From contig CANSTU010000033.1 of the NCBI GenBank assembly GCA_947650005.1, forward strand, positions 1 through 36,439: DNA of 36,439 nucleotides, in the 5' to 3' direction. The position numbers and the translations under genes were made by a program. Origin of the DNA: an uncultured Lachnospiraceae bacterium (lineage in GTDB: Bacteria > Bacillota > Clostridia > Lachnospirales > Lachnospiraceae). The notes under the pieces were generated by a model. The model was not told where the DNA came from, did no database searches, and was given only the letters and a program-made list of their open reading frames with translations. Positions 24,080 to 32,155 of this stretch are shown piece after piece; position 1 is the stretch's first letter, and each line of letters starts with the position of its first letter.

Positions 24080-24130
24080 CTTGGATAACCGCCGGATGCT
24101 GGGACGGGGTCGGAGCTTCCTTCATCCAAG
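24080..24130 (-). promoter_or_regulatory. Probable rpsO leader stem
   Basis: CTTGGAT (24124-24130) pairs with ATCCAAG (24080-24086), closing a 37-base GC-rich loop just upstream of the AAAGGAG ribosome-binding site. S15 autoregulates through leader RNAs in several bacteria; this stem is a candidate binding site, not a recognised class. Confidence 0.45.
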
Positions 24131-24154
24131 CAACGGCTGAATTCATACTTGGTT

Positions 24155-24183
24155 AGTATATCACACCTCCTTCAGACTGTAAA
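24155..24183 (-). promoter_or_regulatory. Sigma-A promoter of rpsO-pnp
   Basis: TTTACA (24178-24183), a 17-base spacer and TATACT (24155-24160). The implied start near 24148 gives a leader of about 80 bases. Confidence 0.8.
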
Positions 24184-24322
24184 CAGTTTTCCTGGATTTT
24201 TCAGGCAAAGTGCGCGAAATCCTCAGGGATTTTTCAAAAAAAACTGCCGGCCAATACCTCCTGCTGCAGGCTGTGCGTCTACCTTCCTCCTGGAATCTGT
24301 CTTCTTAACTGCCCCTAGACGC

Positions 24323-24357
24323 CAAAAGCGGCGCACACCCCATCGGATGCGCACCGC
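24323..24357 (-). terminator. Terminator after CotF-like gene
   Basis: GCGGTGCGCA/TGTGCGCCGC stem (two wobble pairs) followed by TTTT on the coding strand, 15 bases past the stop codon. Confidence 0.8.
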
Positions 24358-24371
24358 CTCGCTTTCGTCTT

Positions 24372-24626
24372 TTACAGCGTTCCCGAAGTAAACAGACTCT
24401 TCACATGGGATACCGCCTCCTGGCTGGCCTTCTGGGCCGGAACGTAGTAGGATTTCTCCCTTGCGATTTCATAAAGCTGCTCCTGGGACTGCTCACAAGC
24501 ATTTCTCATCTGCCGCAGCGTGGTCTTCAATTCCTTGTTTTCCGTTTGGGCGATCATCTCACCGAAACGAGTCAGTTCTCCGTTAATGCCGGTCAGCGTA
24601 TCCGCTACCATCGTTTTTTCCTGCAT
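24372..24626 (-). CDS. CotF-like spore coat protein, C-terminal half type
   Basis: The 84-residue, all-helical protein has a helix-turn-helix hairpin (DTLTGINGELTRFGEMIAQ, then LKTTLRQMRNACEQSQEQLYEIA) and the KSYYVPAQKAS end typical of the CotF family of spore coat proteins. It lies 39 bases after a second small helical protein; together they cover roughly what one CotF-like domain covers. Start: ATG at 24626, a few bases after a moderate GGGATGAGGTGAC region; a second in-frame ATG follows at codon 6. Confidence 0.75.
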   Translation of the reverse strand: MQEKTMVADTLTGINGELTRFGEMIAQTENKELKTTLRQMRNACEQSQEQLYEIAREKSYYVPAQKASQEAVSHVKSLFTSGTL

Positions 24627-24665
24627 CTTGTCACCTCATCCCTTTCCGCCGATCTAACACGGCTT

Positions 24666-24851
24666 TTACTGCAAAAATTTCATCAGCTGCTGTTTGTTCT
24701 CCATCGCCGACTTGGCGCCCTGCTCAAAGAACTGCTTTACTTTACTGTCCTGTGCGCAGGCAGCGTACTCCTTCATCTTGCAGTGGGTGGTATCATAACC
24801 GCCAATCAGATGGCGCAAGTTCTGCAGGTCGAGTTCCGATAAATTTGCCAT
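24666..24851 (-). CDS. Small helical protein, probable CotF-like coat partner
   Basis: The 61-residue protein (MANLSELDLQNLRHLIGG...) is helical, with a DTTHCKMKEYAACAQDSKVKQ core seen in small coat-associated proteins of Clostridia, where the second residue stretch resembles ferritin-like CotF helices. It has a strong GGAGGAAGG Shine-Dalgarno sequence. It is followed by the CotF-like gene and the shared terminator, so the two are probably co-transcribed and may pack together. Identification rests on pattern and context only. Confidence 0.65.
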   Translation of the reverse strand: MANLSELDLQNLRHLIGGYDTTHCKMKEYAACAQDSKVKQFFEQGAKSAMENKQQLMKFLQ

Positions 24852-24864
24852 TTTCCTTCCTCCA

Positions 24865-24921
24865 TTCTTTTGACGCGTGTAAGCGATCTGCCTTTTACAC
24901 CTTTATTCTGCGTCAAAAGAA
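24865..24921 (-). other. Branched hairpin just upstream of coat gene Shine-Dalgarno sequence
   Basis: A perfect 12-bp TTCTTTTGACGC/GCGTCAAAAGAA stem encloses a perfect GTGTAA/TTACAC stem. It ends three bases before the GGAGG of the 61-residue coat-type gene. No T-run follows, so it is not a standard terminator of the lipoprotein gene. Confidence 0.6.
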
Positions 24922-24963
24922 ACCCGCCTATGCAGAAAAAAAATTCCATTTTTAGTTGAATGT

Positions 24964-25878
24964 CTATGCAATCCCCAGCTGTGCATAAGGGACGACGATT
25001 TCCGTAAAGCCTGCTGCATAGGGCGCTATCTCGTAGGGCTGCATATAAAACACGACGCCTTCCTTATTCAAATAGAAATTGGATGTGAAATTGTCTTTCT
25101 GAGCGAGTGTATCCGCTGCTTCCGGAAAAAATTTGTTCTCCTCATCGTTTTCCACCAACTCCAAGAACATACTGCGCATTTTGTCGTTGAGTTCCTGGGA
25201 AGACATACCGGTTAAATTTTCAAGCGTAATCTCCTTCCCCGTCTCCGGATCGAACATATGATTTTCACGGCCCGGCATCCCGTGAGCTCCTCCCGAGTAA
25301 GAATAGAAAGACTGATAGACCGATATTACTTCTGGGCGAATGGTCACGCTTTCCAGCATAAAAACCTCTTCACTGGCCGGGAAATCCGCATATTCCGGGT
25401 CATTCTTAAGTTGCAGGGCGGACTTTACGATGGATTCAGGGTCGTTTTCATATGCTTCCAGTTTATCGGACGCCCATTCTTCATAAAACGCATTCATCAT
25501 TTCTTCCGCTGTGGATGTTCCCTCAAATATGGGGTATGCAAGCTTTACAGTACAGGCAACCTCTCCTGCATCCGTCTCCCATTTTTTTTCCAGAGAGGCT
25601 TCATGGTAGGCAAGCGTTCCTGTCTCGCTTTGCGAAGTTGTTCCTTGTCCATTATCATTCTCCGAATTGTTTTCTAACGTCGCCTCTTCCTGGGGCTTTT
25701 CTTCCGTGGTCTGCGCAATCCCTTCCTCAGACGGCTTTGCATCCTCCTGCGTCTCCTCAGAAGAAGCGGACAACGTTTCCGAATCAATGTGTACCGGGGA
25801 TTCTTCCTCCGTCTTGCCGGAAGTACATCCCATCAGGCAAATCGCGGCAACTAGCGCAATAAAGATCTTTTTTTTCAT
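24964..25878 (-). CDS. Lipoprotein with DUF3298/RsiV-like domain
   Basis: The 304-residue product has a lipoprotein signal (basic KKK, hydrophobic run, lipobox LMGC) and a Glu/Ser-rich disordered linker (about 25-90). The C-terminal domain has the DUF3298 pattern SVYQSFYSYSGGAHGMPGR, then FDPETGKEITLENL and FYLNKEGVVFYMQPYEIAPYAAG. Such domains occur in RsiV and in PdaC-type proteins, which bind lysozyme or peptidoglycan; the function here is unknown. ATG at 25878 has GGGAGGAATT upstream. An upstream TTG four codons earlier is less likely. No sigma-factor gene is adjacent, which argues against a simple anti-sigma role. Confidence 0.8.
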   Translation of the reverse strand: MKKKIFIALVAAICLMGCTSGKTEEESPVHIDSETLSASSEETQEDAKPSEEGIAQTTEEKPQEEATLENNSENDNGQGTTSQSETGTLAYHEASLEKKWETDAGEVACTVKLAYPIFEGTSTAEEMMNAFYEEWASDKLEAYENDPESIVKSALQLKNDPEYADFPASEEVFMLESVTIRPEVISVYQSFYSYSGGAHGMPGRENHMFDPETGKEITLENLTGMSSQELNDKMRSMFLELVENDEENKFFPEAADTLAQKDNFTSNFYLNKEGVVFYMQPYEIAPYAAGFTEIVVPYAQLGIA

Positions 25879-25978
25879 AATTCCTCCCAAACCTTCTGCC
25901 CGCTTTTACGGGTATTTACGTACAGACTGTGAAGTAAATCTGATTCAACCAAAACATCGTAAAGATAGAGAAACGCCA

Positions 25979-26013
25979 ATACATCCGGCGCCCTATTGCT
26001 GCGCCGGATGTAT
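25979..26013 (-). terminator. Perfect hairpin after glgA
   Basis: A perfect 13-bp ATACATCCGGCGC/GCGCCGGATGTAT stem starts eight bases after the glgA stop. It is followed by TTGGCGTTTC, so the T-run is poor. Confidence 0.6.
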
Positions 26014-26021
26014 GTTGTGTC

Positions 26022-27467
26022 TTATCCAATGAGCCAATCGTACATCTCCTGGTATTTTCGTGCCGATACCTCCCATGAAAAGTCCACTTCCATTCCGCGG
26101 TCTACGATCTTGTTCCATTCCCGTTTCTTGTCATAGTAGATCCGCTCCGCATAGCGTATCGTGCCCAGCATCTCATGGGCATTGTAATTGGTGAAGCTAA
26201 AACCGGTGCCCGTGCTTTCAAATTCGTTATAAGGCTGGACGGTATCCTTCAGTCCTCCCGTTTCCCTCACGATAGGCACTGTCCCATAGCGCAGGGACAT
26301 GAGCTGGCTCAAACCGCAGGGTTCAAAAAGAGAAGGCATTAGGAAGGCATCACTGGACGCGTAGATCCTGTGGGACACCTGCTCGGAGTAATAGATTTGT
26401 GCGGATACCTTACCCTGATATTTCCAGGCGAAATGCCGGAACATATTCTCATAGCGTTCCTCTCCGGTTCCCAGCACGATGAGCTGTATGTTATCCTGGC
26501 AGAGATCATCCATCACATATGCAACCAGGTCAAAGCCTTTCTGGTCTGTGAGGCGGGAAACAACGCCCAAGAGCATGGCCTTATCATCCTGATTTAATCC
26601 GAAATCCGCCTGCAGAGACCGTTTATTCTTCACCTTTTCCTTTCGGAAATTGATCCGGTTATACGGATGGGTAATATAGCGATCCGTCTCCGGATTGAAT
26701 TCTTCATAATCAATTCCATTTACAATACCGCGCAGATCATTGCTGCGCGCGCGCATCAATCCGTCCAGGTTTTCTCCGTAGAAGGAAGTTTTTATCTCTT
26801 CCGCATAGGTATCGCTCACTGTCGTAATCGCATCCGCATATACCAGTCCGCCCTTCAGCAGATTGGCATCCTTATAGGCTTCCAATTTATCCGGGGTAAA
26901 GAATGAACCCGGAAGCCCTGTAATCTCCTGTACGCCCTTAATATCCCATTTCCCCTGGAATTTCAGGTTATGGATCGTCATCACGGTCTTAATGCCTCGG
27001 TAGAAATCGCTTCCCTGAAATCTCTCATGCAGATACACAGGTACAAGGCCGGTCTGCCAGTCATGGCAATGGATCAGATCAGGCCGGAAATCGATGACAG
27101 GAAGGATGGAAAGAGCCGCTTTTGAAAAGAATGCAAATTTTTCAATTTCAAATAGAGCATTATCACTGTAGATTTTAAAACCATTGAAATAGAACTCATT
27201 GTCGATGAAATAATATTTCACCCCGTCTACTTCCGCTTCCAGAATGCCAACATACTGATTCTGCCAATGGAAATCCATATAGAAATGAGTCTTATAGGTT
27301 AGTTTGTCCTTCATTTCCTGGGTCATGCATACATATTTTGGCAGAATCACCCGCACATCATAATACTCTTTATCAATACATTTCGGCAGGGAACCAACCA
27401 CATCCGCCAGGCCGCCCGTTTTAATGAACGGTACGCCTTCTGAAGCCACAAACAAAATATTTCTCAT
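26022..27467 (-). CDS. glgA: Glycogen synthase (ADP-glucose type)
   Basis: GlgA transfers glucose from ADP-glucose to the growing alpha-1,4-glucan. The 481-residue protein has the GT5 features: the N-terminal sugar-nucleotide motif KTGGLADV (16-23), HCHDWQTGLVP, GIVNGIDYEEFNP, and the C-terminal SLFEPCGLSQL and RETGGLKDTV motifs with the catalytic Glu. No other glycogen genes are in this window. It starts 88 bases after the Spo0A-like gene, with CGGGAGG before ATG. A TATAAT lies in the gap, but with no clear -35. Confidence 0.97.
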   Translation of the reverse strand: MRNILFVASEGVPFIKTGGLADVVGSLPKCIDKEYYDVRVILPKYVCMTQEMKDKLTYKTHFYMDFHWQNQYVGILEAEVDGVKYYFIDNEFYFNGFKIYSDNALFEIEKFAFFSKAALSILPVIDFRPDLIHCHDWQTGLVPVYLHERFQGSDFYRGIKTVMTIHNLKFQGKWDIKGVQEITGLPGSFFTPDKLEAYKDANLLKGGLVYADAITTVSDTYAEEIKTSFYGENLDGLMRARSNDLRGIVNGIDYEEFNPETDRYITHPYNRINFRKEKVKNKRSLQADFGLNQDDKAMLLGVVSRLTDQKGFDLVAYVMDDLCQDNIQLIVLGTGEERYENMFRHFAWKYQGKVSAQIYYSEQVSHRIYASSDAFLMPSLFEPCGLSQLMSLRYGTVPIVRETGGLKDTVQPYNEFESTGTGFSFTNYNAHEMLGTIRYAERIYYDKKREWNKIVDRGMEVDFSWEVSARKYQEMYDWLIG

Positions 27468-27555
27468 TTTGCCAACCTCCCGTAATCAATAATACCCTTA
27501 ACCTCACCTGTCGGGTTTATGGTTATTATACAACATTACGGCAGTTATTAAAAGG

Positions 27556-28080
27556 CTAATTTTTATACTGAAGCCTTATTTTATCCGCAATCAGTGCAAT
27601 AAATTCTGAATTTGTAGGTTTTCCCTTTCCTGTATTGATGGTGTAGCCGAACAGAGCATCCAGCGTCTCCATTCTTCCCCGGTTCCAGGCCACCTCAATC
27701 GCATGTCTGATGGCACGTTCCACACGGCTGGATGTGGTTTGGTACTTCTTCGCTATGGTCGGATAAAGGATCTTGGTAATGGAATTGAGCATTTCAATGT
27801 CTTCCACCGACATCATGATCGCCTCCCTCAGATACTGATAACCCTTAATATGCGCAGGGACGCCGATCTCATGTATCATATCCGTCACATCCTTTTCCAG
27901 ATTACGGGCCGTTCTCTCTTCCGGCTCCCGATCTTCCTCTGACGGATAGGCTGAAACCACGCTCTGGGATGCGGGGACAGTAATCATAATCTGAAATTCC
28001 TTATTCGTCTTCATCAGATCCGTCAGAATCTGGACCACTCTCTCATTGTCTTTTCCCGTATTCATGCGTACTTGTTCCAT
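27556..28080 (-). CDS. Spo0A-type DNA-binding protein lacking the receiver domain
   Basis: The 174-residue protein matches the Spo0A C-terminal effector domain from about residue 66 on: [33 protein letters not shown], the recognition-helix region [38 protein letters not shown] and the end [10 protein letters not shown]. The first 65 residues are far too short for a receiver and have none of its Asp/Lys pattern. The ATG has GGAGG at correct spacing and a full promoter upstream, so it is not a truncated frame. The classical spo0A lies elsewhere, probably next to spoIVB. It may act as a phosphorylation-independent or antagonistic paralogue; that is inference. Confidence 0.88.
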   Translation of the reverse strand: MEQVRMNTGKDNERVVQILTDLMKTNKEFQIMITVPASQSVVSAYPSEEDREPEERTARNLEKDVTDMIHEIGVPAHIKGYQYLREAIMMSVEDIEMLNSITKILYPTIAKKYQTTSSRVERAIRHAIEVAWNRGRMETLDALFGYTINTGKGKPTNSEFIALIADKIRLQYKN

Positions 28081-28158
28081 GATTCCTCCAATTCTGCCGC
28101 CGCGTGCGGCGTTAACTATTCAACAGAAATCCTTTTCTTTCTGTCTCTTACTCCAACA

Positions 28159-28186
28159 ATTATATAGGAATGACAAATTATGGCAA
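28159..28186 (-). promoter_or_regulatory. Sigma-A promoter of the Spo0A-like gene
   Basis: TTGCCA (28181-28186), a 16-base spacer and TATAAT (28159-28164), giving a leader of about 70 bases that contains a GCCGC/GCGGC palindrome. Confidence 0.7.
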
Positions 28187-28234
28187 TCTTATTTTGCCGC
28201 ATAAATAGCGCTATATCGTACATTTTCCCACACT

Positions 28235-28241
28235 TTCGACA
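28235..28241 (-). promoter_or_regulatory. 0A-box-like site
   Basis: TGTCGAA on the minus strand is the seven-base 0A-box core. It lies about 50 bases upstream of the -35. A single heptamer can occur by chance, so this is suggestive only. Confidence 0.4.
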
Positions 28242-28302
28242 TTCCAGGCTTCTACTCGGGGCGAAAAAGGGAGAAACTGCGCGATCGTTTCAAAAAATCC
28301 GC

Positions 28303-28336
28303 AAAAAAGGGAACTATCTCTTGGATAGTTCCCTTT
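28303..28336 (-). terminator. Rho-independent terminator of the 310-residue gene
   Basis: A perfect AAAGGGAACTATC/GATAGTTCCCTTT stem with a five-base loop runs into TTTTTT on the coding strand. Confidence 0.9.
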
Positions 28337-28362
28337 AAAAGCCATTTTAAATCCGCTTTCCT

Positions 28363-29295
28363 TTATTCCACTTTTATATCAACGCTCACCATCTGGCCGC
28401 CGGTATAGGAGTTCTTAGCATAAGCCGCCTGCGCCTTAGCTCTCCTCACCTTGCGCGCCTCCGGAGTGACCTCCGCCTCCATACGGCTCATTTCCCGCCG
28501 GGCAAGAATGGCTTCCGCCCTTTCCGTGCTATCAATATCCGGCTTGTTGACGGCGTGTCGGCTCAAAGAAGGCTCCAAACTCCCGGCCATTCCCCATTCT
28601 TCGGTCCCCATCCCGTTTTCTTCTGTGCCTTCCGCCTCTTCGGCAGCTTCCTCCACAGCCTTTTGGGCCGTTTCCTTGGCCGTATCGTCCATCGGATCCT
28701 CTATGCCCATTTCGGCCTTCTTCGCCTCTTCCATTTCCTTTTCAGCTTTCAGACGTTCCGCCTCCGTGGGAAGCCTCTTATATTCCCCGCTTTCCACATA
28801 TTTTCGTTCCGTATCGCCCAGAGCCTGGCTTCTTTGCAGTTCCTGCATCATCAGCTCCAGTTTCTTCCCCTTAGGAATATTGGGATTCGACTCGATTTCT
28901 TTTACAGAGGCCATGGCAGACGCCGCATGGGCCATTTTCACCCGCTGCACCTCTTCCTTGGTCTTACATTGTTTCAATTCCCTCTCATAGGCTTCCCGTT
29001 CCATCTCGATGGCCCTTGCCTTCTGATAGGTTTCCGGTGCATGCTCCTTCAGATATGCCATCTCCTCAGCAGAAAGCTTCTTGCCGCCCATCATCTTTGC
29101 CTGGATCGTCTGCATCATCTGGGAAGATGCACTATTTTGAGACTTCGCAGCATCCAGGGCGGACTCCTTCAACTGTTCCTCCGCTGTTTTGGTTCCCGAT
29201 GCATAATTTCCGGAGGCTTGTTTCTCCTTCCATTTCATCTGCATCTTCATGTTTGTCGTATAAGTATTCAAAGAACTGATCATCATTACATTCAT
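28363..29295 (-). CDS. Charged helical protein of unknown function
   Basis: I do not recognise this gene. The 310-residue product has no signal peptide or membrane segment. It is rich in Glu, Lys, Ala and Met, with long predicted helices: EEQLKESALDAAKSQ, then AEEMAYLKEHAPETYQKARAI, then EREAYERELKQCKTKEEVQRV. An acidic stretch follows (about 190-235, with EEAAEEAEGTEENGMGTEE), and it ends YTGGQMVSVDIKVE. The start has GGAGGGG at six bases. It follows leuS and is closed by its own terminator, so it is probably a single-gene unit. The neighbourhood gives no function. Confidence 0.75.
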   Translation of the reverse strand: MNVMMISSLNTYTTNMKMQMKWKEKQASGNYASGTKTAEEQLKESALDAAKSQNSASSQMMQTIQAKMMGGKKLSAEEMAYLKEHAPETYQKARAIEMEREAYERELKQCKTKEEVQRVKMAHAASAMASVKEIESNPNIPKGKKLELMMQELQRSQALGDTERKYVESGEYKRLPTEAERLKAEKEMEEAKKAEMGIEDPMDDTAKETAQKAVEEAAEEAEGTEENGMGTEEWGMAGSLEPSLSRHAVNKPDIDSTERAEAILARREMSRMEAEVTPEARKVRRAKAQAAYAKNSYTGGQMVSVDIKVE

Positions 29296-29386
29296 GCAAA
29301 TCCCCTCCCTCCGGCTTTGTTTCCCTTGATATATTATAATAAAATTATCGGCAGCAGGCGGGAAAACATAACCCTAAATATAGGAA

Positions 29387-29429
29387 ACGCAGCCAAAATC
29401 CGCCTGTTTCCGGCAGATTTTGGCTGCGT
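29387..29429 (-). terminator. Hairpin terminator of leuS
   Basis: An 18-bp stem (ACGCAGCCAAAATCTGCC arm, one wobble pair) with a seven-base loop is followed by TTTCC on the coding strand. A weaker outer repeat (CTAAATATAGG and its near-complement) reaches back over the leuS stop. Confidence 0.75.
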
Positions 29430-29467
29430 ATGCATGTTTGGCTTTCCTTACACAGGTATTTCTATAT

Positions 29468-31888
29468 TTAAGGCTTCACCACAATATTGATGATCTTTCC
29501 CGGCACATAGATTTCCTTCACAATATTTCCTGTGAGCCTGTCGGCCACCGCTTCCTTTCCGGCAGCAATGGCATCCTCCTTCGTCACATCCGCAGGCACC
29601 TTTACCGTGGCACGTACCTTTCCGTTTATCTGTACGGCCACCTCGATCACCGTCTCCACGGTCTTTGCCTCATCCCATACCGGCCATGCCGCCTGATACA
29701 GCCTGCCGCCATACCCCATCGTTTCCCACAGTTCTTCAGTCATGTGGGGAGCAACCGGATTCAGGAGAAGGAGAAGGGTTTTGAATTCGTCCTTTGTCAC
29801 CTGGCCCGCCCTGTAGAAATCATTGATCAGGGACATCAGCGCCGCAATTCCCGTATTGTATTTCAGGTTTTCATAGTCGCTGGAGACTTTTTTGATGGTC
29901 TGGTGCATCCGAGTTTCCAGCTGTTCGGAAAATCCCGTCTCTTCCGTTACCAGCTCCTGCAGCTTCCATACCCGCTCCAAGAACCTGCGGCAGCCCCGCA
30001 CGCCCTCCTGGCTCCATGCGGCGCTCAAGTCGAACGCGCCGATAAACATTTCATAGGTACGCAAGGTATCCGCGCCGAATTCCCCGACAATATCATCCGG
30101 ATTCACCACGTTTCCCCGGGATTTGCTCATCTTTTCCCCGTTCTCTCCCAGAATCATACCATGGGAAGTCCTCTTCTGATAAGGTTCCGGACAGGGGACG
30201 ATTCCCTCGTCATGCAGGAATCTATGCCAGAACCTGGAGTAGAGAAGATGCAGCGTAGTATGCTCCATACCGCCGTTGTACCAGTCCACCGGCATCCAGT
30301 AGCGCAGCGCTTCAGGGCTTGCCAAGGCATTTTCATTTTTAGGGTCGGTATAGCGCAGGAAATACCAAGACGAGCCTGCCCACTGGGGCATGGTATCCGT
30401 CTCCCGTTTTGCCGCACCCCCGCAGCAGGGACATGTCGTTTCTACCCACTCCCGCATGGCAGCCAGAGGGGATTCTCCGTTGTCCGTAGGCATATAGCTT
30501 TCCACATCAGGCAGTTCCAGAGGCAGTTCCTCTTCAGGAACAGGCACATAGCCGCATTTCGGGCAATGGATAATCGGGATCGGCTCGCCCCAATAACGCT
30601 GCCTGGAGAAGACCCAATCTCTCAGCTTATAGTTTTTCTTCGGCTTCCCGATTCCTTTCTCCTCCAAAAATCCCGTGATGGCTGCTTTGGCCTGCTCCAC
30701 TTCCATCCCGTTAAGGAAGCCGGAATTCACCAGTCTTCCGGTGGCAACATCCGTAAACGCCTCTTCGATCACATCCACGGCTCCCTGGCTGCTCTCCACA
30801 ACCTGGATGATGGGCATGTCAAATTTCTTGGCGAATTCCCAGTCCCTTTCGTCATGGGCGGGCACTGCCATGATGGCGCCCGTCCCATAGCTCATCAGCA
30901 CATAGTCGGAAACCCAAATCGGGATTTCCACTTCATTCACCGGGTTTATCGCCGCTAACCCCTGGATCTTTACACCCGTTTTTTCCTTTGCCAGCTCGGA
31001 ACGCTCAAAATCCGATTTTCTGGCTGCCTGCTCCTGATAAGACCGTATTTCATCCAGATTTGTGATCTGATCCGCAAATTTTTCGATATAGGGATGTTCC
31101 GGGGAAATGACCATATAGGTCACGCCGAACAGTGTATCCGGCCTCGTGGTATAAATGCGGAGCTTCTCTTCCTTTCCCTTGATGCCAAAATCCACTTCCG
31201 CGCCCTGGGAACGGCCGATCCAGTTTTTCTGAGATACCTTTACCCGCTCAATATAATCCACGTCCGCCAGCCCGTCGATCAGCTGGTCCGCATATTCTGT
31301 GATTTTGAGCATCCACTGACTCTTCACCTTCCGCACCACTTCGGAGCCGCAGCGCTCGCAGACGCCGTTTACCACTTCCTCGTTGGCCAGCCCCACCTTA
31401 CAGGAGGTGCACCAGTTGATGGGCATTTCCGATTTATACGCCAGCCCGGCCTTGAACAGCTTCAGGAAAATCCACTGTGTCCATTTATAATAGCCTGGAT
31501 CCGTTGTATTGACCTCCCGTTCCCAGTCAAAGGAGTATCCCAGGGATTGAAGCTGGTCTTTGAACCGCTGTACATTATTCTTTGTCACAATTCTGGGGTG
31601 AATGTGGTTTTTGATGGCATAGTTTTCCGTGGGAAGCCCAAAGGCATCCCAGCCCATGGGATAGAGTACATTATAGCCTTCCATCCTCCTTTTTCTGGCC
31701 ACGATATCCAGCGCGGTATAGGGTCTGGGATGCCCCACATGAAGGCCCTGGCCGGAAGGATAAGGGAATTCCACCAGCGCATAATATTTCGGTCTGGAAT
31801 AGTCGTCCGTTGCGGCGAATGCCTTTTCCTCTTCCCATATTTTCTGCCATTTTCTCTCGATTTCCCTGGGATTATATACTTTCTCCAT
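29468..31888 (-). CDS. leuS: Leucyl-tRNA synthetase
   Basis: LeuRS charges tRNA-Leu with leucine. The 806-residue bacterial-type enzyme has the class I HIGH motif as HVGH (50-53), the CP1 editing domain with [19 protein letters not shown], the CPKCGY zinc-type element, KMSKS at about 585 and the C-terminal domain ending KIINIVVKP. All key motifs are present. It has its own strong promoter with a leader of about 70 bases. I see no T-box, though leuS often has one in Firmicutes. Confidence 0.98.
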   Translation of the reverse strand: MEKVYNPREIERKWQKIWEEEKAFAATDDYSRPKYYALVEFPYPSGQGLHVGHPRPYTALDIVARKRRMEGYNVLYPMGWDAFGLPTENYAIKNHIHPRIVTKNNVQRFKDQLQSLGYSFDWEREVNTTDPGYYKWTQWIFLKLFKAGLAYKSEMPINWCTSCKVGLANEEVVNGVCERCGSEVVRKVKSQWMLKITEYADQLIDGLADVDYIERVKVSQKNWIGRSQGAEVDFGIKGKEEKLRIYTTRPDTLFGVTYMVISPEHPYIEKFADQITNLDEIRSYQEQAARKSDFERSELAKEKTGVKIQGLAAINPVNEVEIPIWVSDYVLMSYGTGAIMAVPAHDERDWEFAKKFDMPIIQVVESSQGAVDVIEEAFTDVATGRLVNSGFLNGMEVEQAKAAITGFLEEKGIGKPKKNYKLRDWVFSRQRYWGEPIPIIHCPKCGYVPVPEEELPLELPDVESYMPTDNGESPLAAMREWVETTCPCCGGAAKRETDTMPQWAGSSWYFLRYTDPKNENALASPEALRYWMPVDWYNGGMEHTTLHLLYSRFWHRFLHDEGIVPCPEPYQKRTSHGMILGENGEKMSKSRGNVVNPDDIVGEFGADTLRTYEMFIGAFDLSAAWSQEGVRGCRRFLERVWKLQELVTEETGFSEQLETRMHQTIKKVSSDYENLKYNTGIAALMSLINDFYRAGQVTKDEFKTLLLLLNPVAPHMTEELWETMGYGGRLYQAAWPVWDEAKTVETVIEVAVQINGKVRATVKVPADVTKEDAIAAGKEAVADRLTGNIVKEIYVPGKIINIVVKP

Positions 31889-32155
31889 TTGATGACCTTT
31901 CCGGGCTGGATTTTCACACCGTTTCAGCCCATTTGATTTTCCTGAATGTACTTTGAAATATCTGCATTTTATCGTTACATGATTGTTTTGTCAAGCATCA
32001 GGGCATACACAGCAGTTTGGACATGTTCAAACTGCTGTGCACGCTATTATTCATACGTCAATCCGAAACCTGCCGCTTCATCCACAGCATGGGAAGAACC
32101 CTGCTGAAGAGATGCCATGGCCTTAAGATGATTGCATTTGGACCAGGGCAGCGGT
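31889..32155 (-). other. leuS upstream gap: hairpin, promoter and tiny open frame
   Basis: After the stop of the upstream membrane-protein gene there is a 23-codon open frame (32047-32118), MASLQQGSSHAVDEAAGFGL..., with no good Shine-Dalgarno sequence. Directly after it lies a perfect 12-bp CACAGCAGTTTG/CAAACTGCTGTG hairpin, extended outward with wobbles (32003-32044) and lacking a T-run, and then the leuS promoter. No T-box AGGGTGG motif was found. Confidence 0.45.
31966..31994 (-). promoter_or_regulatory. Sigma-A promoter of leuS
   Basis: A perfect TTGACA (31989-31994), a 17-base spacer and TAAAAT (31966-31971). Confidence 0.85.

Noticed and set aside
28555-29490. 311-codon plus-strand open frame
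   Set aside because: Shadow of the charged helical gene; its Leu/Phe/His-rich translation reflects the Glu/Lys codons on the other strand.
29420-30958. 512-codon plus-strand open frame
   Set aside because: Antisense to leuS, with no ribosome-binding site and no protein-like features.
31889-32155. T-box riboswitch upstream of leuS
   Set aside because: No AGGGTGG-type T-box sequence and no terminator/antiterminator pair; the leader from the promoter is only about 70 bases.
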